Assembly: GCA_903919615.1 (NCBI GenBank)
Contig: CAIXIX010000136.1
Coordinates: 1 to 64,000 of the forward strand
Source: an uncultured Chthonomonas sp.
GTDB lineage: Bacteria > Armatimonadota > Chthonomonadetes > Chthonomonadales > Chthonomonadaceae
Direction: 5' to 3'
DNA length: 64,000 nucleotides
Shown here piece after piece: positions 59,834 through 64,000 of this stretch (positions are counted from its first letter, which is position 1; each line of letters begins with the position of its first letter). A program made the translations under genes and the position numbers. The notes beneath the pieces are model-generated. The model did no database searches. It had not been told where the DNA came from and saw only the letters and a list, made by a program, of their open reading frames with translations.

Positions 59834-60190
59834 GTGCAGTTATTGCTGCCCGCGAGCTCGAACCTCACCAAGGAGCCTATCGTGAACAAGAACACCATTG
59901 CCCGCGCGCTGGTGACAGGGACCTCTGTTATTGCAGTCCTCTCCGTCAGCATCGCATCTTTCGCCCGCCCGCCGTACCTGGCAATTCTCAAGACTGTCTA
60001 TCCAAAGGCAGACCTGAAGTGCACCGCATGCCACGATGGCGGCCCGCCCAAACTCAATGAGAAGTACGGCGCAGCCGTCAAGGCCGTTCTGGACAAGTCC
60101 TCCGACCCGAAGGTCCTCACCGTAGCGCAGATTAAGGCGCTCGACAAGAAGGGCGTCAAGCCGGAAGGCGTTGCGAAAAAGAAGATGTAG
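59834..60190 (+). CDS. small secreted CxxCH protein, paralog 3
   Basis: LKCTACHDGGPPKLNEKYGAAVKAVLDKSSDPKVLTVAQIKAL; GTG start at 59882 likely. Confidence 0.85.
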   Translation: MQLLLPASSNLTKEPIVNKNTIARALVTGTSVIAVLSVSIASFARPPYLAILKTVYPKADLKCTACHDGGPPKLNEKYGAAVKAVLDKSSDPKVLTVAQIKALDKKGVKPEGVAKKKM

Positions 60191-60253
60191 TTGCTGCTTT
60201 CTCCCGAAGTGAACCTCACCTTCGCCCAGGGAAAGTGCAACCACAGCTAAGAT

Positions 60254-60285
60254 AAGGGCCGCAGCGATTTTGTGCTGCGGCCCTT
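60254..60285 (+). terminator. strong intergenic hairpin terminator
   Basis: AAGGGCCGCAGC-GATTTTGT-GCTGCGGCCCTT. Confidence 0.75.
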
Positions 60286-60294
60286 GCTGCATCA

Positions 60295-60331
60295 AAAACA
60301 AAAGCCGAACTCCAACTGGAGCTCGGCTTTT
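60295..60331 (-). terminator. terminator for the minus-strand YHS-like gene
   Basis: AAAGCCGAaCTCCA-ACT-GGAGcTCGGCTTT, T-rich on the minus strand after the stem. Confidence 0.75.
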
Positions 60332-60352
60332 AGTTTCAATAAAGATAGAGCG

Positions 60353-60631
60353 TCAGCTCTTCTTCTTCGCTGCTTCCTTCTTCGCGATCTCTGCCAGCTT
60401 CTTCTCTTTGTCCTTCTTGCTGAGGGCATCGAACTGAGGCTTGCAGCCAGCGCAGCAGAAGGTAACCTTGTACTTACCAACTACTTCGGCGCCGGTGCCT
60501 TCGCCCTTGACGGCTTCGCCGGTCATCGGGCAGGTGTGCAGGGCGATCGTCTTTTCTGCGGGCGGGCCAGCCAGCGCAGCGCAAGCGAGTAGAGAACCTA
60601 ATACGGTAAGACCGAATGCTCTTCGAATCAT
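60353..60631 (-). CDS. small secreted YHS-like metal-binding protein
   Basis: HTCPMTGEAV...YKVTFCCAGCKPQFDALSKKDKEKKLAEI, signal peptide. Confidence 0.75.
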   Translation of the reverse strand: MIRRAFGLTVLGSLLACAALAGPPAEKTIALHTCPMTGEAVKGEGTGAEVVGKYKVTFCCAGCKPQFDALSKKDKEKKLAEIAKKEAAKKKS

Positions 60632-60766
60632 AATCTTCCTCCGTTGAACGAGACTGAGATAATATTATATCACGCAGATTATTAGAAAATCTTATAAAGC
60701 CGTTTACAATAGTGGCAAGTAGAGAGATGAACTCGATCTGATTAGAGGGAAAACGGACCTGAACTA

Positions 60767-62566
60767 ATGACTAGAGCACGAATCGCTATCCTGCCGACAA
60801 TCGCCGCCCTATCCGCATTGAGCCCAGTTTATGCGCTGAGCCAGGCGAACTGGAGCACAACCTACGAACGCTCCGGATACGTGGCCACGGGTCGCTACGC
60901 CGATGCGGTTACCTACTGTGAGCGTTTGGCTGCTGCGAGCCATGGAAAAGCCAGGGTAATTCGGTTTGGTACGAGTCCCCAGGGCAGGCCCATGGTTGCG
61001 CTCGCAATGAGTGGCGAGAATGCATTTACCGGCGTCGTAGCAGCGGCTAGCTCGCGCCCACTGGTCATTATCAATAACGGCATTCACAGCGGTGAGATTG
61101 AGGGCAAAGATGCAGATCTGCTGCTGGCACGAGACATTCTGATTACTGGCAAACATGCGGATCTGCTGAAGAAGGTCAACATTCTGCTCATCCCGGTTTT
61201 CAGCGTGGATGCCCACGAGCGCTTTACCCCGTATAACCGCATCAACCAGAATGGCCCCGTTGAAATGGGCTGGCGCGCTACAGCCGAGAACTTGAACCTG
61301 AACCGAGACTTTATGAAGGCGGATAGCGCAGAGATGCGCGCCATGCTCGGGCTCATCCACAGTTGGAAGCCAGACTTCCTTTTCGATAACCACACCACCG
61401 ACGGCGCAGACTGGCAGTACACGATTCAGATCGATGTGCCCACAGCGCCAACGCTGAACCCGGCTGGCATCGAATGGTCCAGGCAGTTGGTTTCAGAGGC
61501 GATGCCGCTGGTTGAAAAGGATGGCTTCCTGACATCTCCCTATTTCGATGGGGTCGACTACAACAATTTGAAGGCTGGTGTCACCATCTCCGACTTCGGC
61601 CCGCGATACTCCACCGGGTACATGGCTGCCATCAACCGTCCCAGCATGCTCGTCGAAACACACATGCTGAAGACGTACAAGCAGCGCGTTGACGCGACCT
61701 ATTCGATCAATCTGCACGTTATTGAGCACATCGCAGTAACGGCTGAAGCCCTAAAGGCAGCGAACCGAAGCGCGGATGCGGCTGAAGCCAGCCTTACGGC
61801 TGGCACGCCTGTTACTTTGACGGCGCTCACAAGCCCAGTTTCGCGCCCGTTCGTGTTTCGAGGTCTGGAGTATAAGCCGTTTCGAAGCGAAGTTTCCGGC
61901 GGAATGATCCCTGCCTGGACGAGCACACCCGTTGATACACAAACAACCATTAGAGATCAGTATCTGCCAGGTCTTGTTGTGAGTGCGCCAGCCGCATATC
62001 TCATTCCGGCACAATGGGCAGACGTGATAAGCAGACTCAAAAGTCACGGCATTCAGTTGAAGCGTTTGGCCAAACCTGTGACAGGCAGATATACTGTCTG
62101 GCGCTTCAAGGACATTCGTTTCCCCCCTATGCCCTTCGAATCTCGGTTTCAGCCCTCCTTCCACACCGAGCGCAGCGAAGAGCCTCTTGATCTGCCGGGA
62201 GGATCGGCGGTAGCCGTCACCTCACAGCCAGGCGCCAAGCTGCTGATGCAGTTGCTGGAGCCGGATGCTCCCGATTCGCTTGTTCGATGGGGCTTGATGA
62301 ACACGGTCTTCGAGCAGAAGGAGTACTTCGAGTCTTATCAGATGGAAAAGGTCGCCGTTAAGATGCTGCTGGAAGATGCAAATCTGAAAGCGGAGTTCGA
62401 AGAGAAGCTGAAGGATCCGAAGTTTGCAAGCAGCCCACGCGCACGGCTGGAGTTTCTGTACGAGAAGTCGAAATATGCCGATAAATACCTCAATCGCTAC
62501 CCGATTGTGCCACTAACGGCGGCTCAGCTTGCGGCGCTACCTCTTGTTCGTAACGGTAACTTCTAA
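60767..62566 (+). CDS. M14 family zinc carboxypeptidase
   Basis: NNGIHSGEIEGKDADLLLARD, NLNRDF, DNHTTDGAD. Confidence 0.94.
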   Translation: MTRARIAILPTIAALSALSPVYALSQANWSTTYERSGYVATGRYADAVTYCERLAAASHGKARVIRFGTSPQGRPMVALAMSGENAFTGVVAAASSRPLVIINNGIHSGEIEGKDADLLLARDILITGKHADLLKKVNILLIPVFSVDAHERFTPYNRINQNGPVEMGWRATAENLNLNRDFMKADSAEMRAMLGLIHSWKPDFLFDNHTTDGADWQYTIQIDVPTAPTLNPAGIEWSRQLVSEAMPLVEKDGFLTSPYFDGVDYNNLKAGVTISDFGPRYSTGYMAAINRPSMLVETHMLKTYKQRVDATYSINLHVIEHIAVTAEALKAANRSADAAEASLTAGTPVTLTALTSPVSRPFVFRGLEYKPFRSEVSGGMIPAWTSTPVDTQTTIRDQYLPGLVVSAPAAYLIPAQWADVISRLKSHGIQLKRLAKPVTGRYTVWRFKDIRFPPMPFESRFQPSFHTERSEEPLDLPGGSAVAVTSQPGAKLLMQLLEPDAPDSLVRWGLMNTVFEQKEYFESYQMEKVAVKMLLEDANLKAEFEEKLKDPKFASSPRARLEFLYEKSKYADKYLNRYPIVPLTAAQLAALPLVRNGNF

Positions 62567-62790
62567 TGGCTGAGACTGCAGGTGTGGCGGGTGCCACTGC
62601 GCTTGGCATCTCCATGATCGCGCTCATCGGGCATCTGGAGTACTATCCGAGGTTCGGGTCTAAGCCGGCATCCGAACTTGGATTAACCTGCAATATCCCA
62701 GTGCCAAACAACGTGTTTATGGCGCTTGCCTTTGACGAGGAGAGAATCTATCCGGGAAGGCTGGTGTTCCCACCAGCCTTCTTCGGATAG
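62566..62790 (+). CDS. hypothetical protein
   Basis: ORF overlapping the stop of the M14 gene. Confidence 0.35.
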   Translation: MAETAGVAGATALGISMIALIGHLEYYPRFGSKPASELGLTCNIPVPNNVFMALAFDEERIYPGRLVFPPAFFG

Positions 62791-62844
62791 TCGTATTGAA
62801 CATGCGAAGCAAGTAGCGCAACCACCCTGCTGGGTAAGAGCAGG

Positions 62845-64000
62845 CTATGCTCCAGCGAGCTCCTTGAAGTAGGCGATTGCCTCTTCAAACGACTTCGCGC
62901 CGAGGTCGCCCTCGCCTCTGCGGCGAACGCTCACCGTTCCGTTTTCGACGTCTCGATCGCCAAGCACGAGCATCACGGGCACCTTCTGCATCTCACTCTC
63001 GCGAATGCGTTTGCCCATCTTCTCGTTGCGGCTATCGACTGCCGACCGGAACCCGGCCTCTCGCAGCTTCACATGAACCTCCTCGGCGTAGGCATGGTGC
63101 CTGTCCGAGATAGGAATGATCGCGATCTGCTGCGGTGCCAGCCAGAAGGGGAAGGCCCCGGCGTAGTGCTCCACGAGCAGGCCGATCATACGATCTAGCG
63201 AACCGAATGGCGCGCGATGGATCATGATTGGCCGATGCCGTGCTCCGTCGTCGCCGATATACTCCAGTTCGAAGCGCTCCGGCAGGTTGTAGTCCACCTG
63301 GACTGTACCCATCTGCCATTCGCGCCGCAGGGCGTCCCGCACGAGAAGGTCGAGCTTCGGGCCATAGAATGCGGCATCGCCTTCGGCAATCTCGTACTCC
63401 ATACCAAGCTCTTCCACCGCATCGATGATCGCCTTCTGGGCAGATTCCCAGTTCTCATCGCTGCCAATGTACTTGTCGTCCTTCGGGTCTCGAATTCCGA
63501 TTCGCACGCGGTAGTCTTCCAACCCAAGTCGCTTTAGAGTGAAGAGCATCAGGTCGACAACGCCCTTGAACTCTGCGCCAAGTTGCGCCGGTGTTACGAA
63601 CAGGTGGCTGTCGTCCTGCGTGAAGCCGCGCACGCGCAGCATGCCCGTAAGCTCGCCGGACTGCTCGTACCGATAAACCGTGCCGAACTCAGCCAGGCGA
63701 ATGGGAAGCTCACGGTAGGAGCGTAGCTCACTGGCGTAGATCATTATATGGTGCGGGCAGTTCATCGGCTTGAGCACATAGATCTCGCCAGACTCCGGAT
63801 CCGTCATCAGCGGATACAGCTTGGAGCGGTACGTAACCAGGTGGCCGCTCTTCTCATACAGCTTCGAGGAACCGATATTCGGAGTGACAACTCCCTGGTA
63901 TCCGCGTTTTAGCTGCTCAGCCTTCATGAAGTCGATCAGCGTGTCGCGGAGCGTCGCGCCCTTCGGCAGCCACAGCGGCAGTCCTTTGCCCACTTCATCA
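62845..64000 (-). CDS. thrS: threonyl-tRNA synthetase, 5' part outside window
   Basis: MNCPHHIMIYASELRSYRELPIRLAEFGTVYRYEQSGELTGMLRVRGFTQDDSHLF; frame open to the window edge. Confidence 0.97.
   Translation of the reverse strand, partial: DEVGKGLPLWLPKGATLRDTLIDFMKAEQLKRGYQGVVTPNIGSSKLYEKSGHLVTYRSKLYPLMTDPESGEIYVLKPMNCPHHIMIYASELRSYRELPIRLAEFGTVYRYEQSGELTGMLRVRGFTQDDSHLFVTPAQLGAEFKGVVDLMLFTLKRLGLEDYRVRIGIRDPKDDKYIGSDENWESAQKAIIDAVEELGMEYEIAEGDAAFYGPKLDLLVRDALRREWQMGTVQVDYNLPERFELEYIGDDGARHRPIMIHRAPFGSLDRMIGLLVEHYAGAFPFWLAPQQIAIIPISDRHHAYAEEVHVKLREAGFRSAVDSRNEKMGKRIRESEMQKVPVMLVLGDRDVENGTVSVRRRGEGDLGAKSFEEAIAYFKELAGA

Overview
GC-rich bacterial chromosomal window, about 64 kb. The lineage is not certain; PEP-CTERM proteins, M56/BlaI pairs and xylan genes would fit an Armatimonadota- or Planctomycetes-like organism (inference only). 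Core content: hsp20, a heavy-metal P-type ATPase, an AraC/GyrI regulator, a BlaI/M56 pair, a SARP-AAA and AAA-WD40 pair next to three PEP-CTERM genes, a xylan-degradation cluster (LacI, GH51, double CE1 esterase, GH43, SGNH esterase, GH10), pepF, gyrA, dnaN, an aldolase, three tandem small CxxCH cytochromes, an M14 peptidase and a thrS cut by the window edge. The most unusual part is about 34.9-49.1 kb. It is an accessory island made of short cargo modules separated by copies of the 3' end of the adjacent intact oligoendopeptidase F gene (pepF, 49056-50855, minus strand). Fragments lie at about 34.92, 38.10, 42.62 and 44.93 kb, with a more decayed one at 12.23 kb. Three full-core copies share an AT-rich ~28 bp block at the same codon position, which looks like an attachment site inside the coding sequence. 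The modules carry defence/toxin-like genes (SIR2-like plus HNH, AIG2/GGCT-HEPN-like fusion, SEC-C plus HEPN-like, PD-(D/E)xK-like) and no recognisable integrase. I read this as a candidate undescribed integration hotspot or cassette array anchored in pepF. Three transposase genes (IS1182-like, IS630-like, IS4/IS701-like) have invaded it. All calls were made by eye from the sequence and ORF track; no searches were run.
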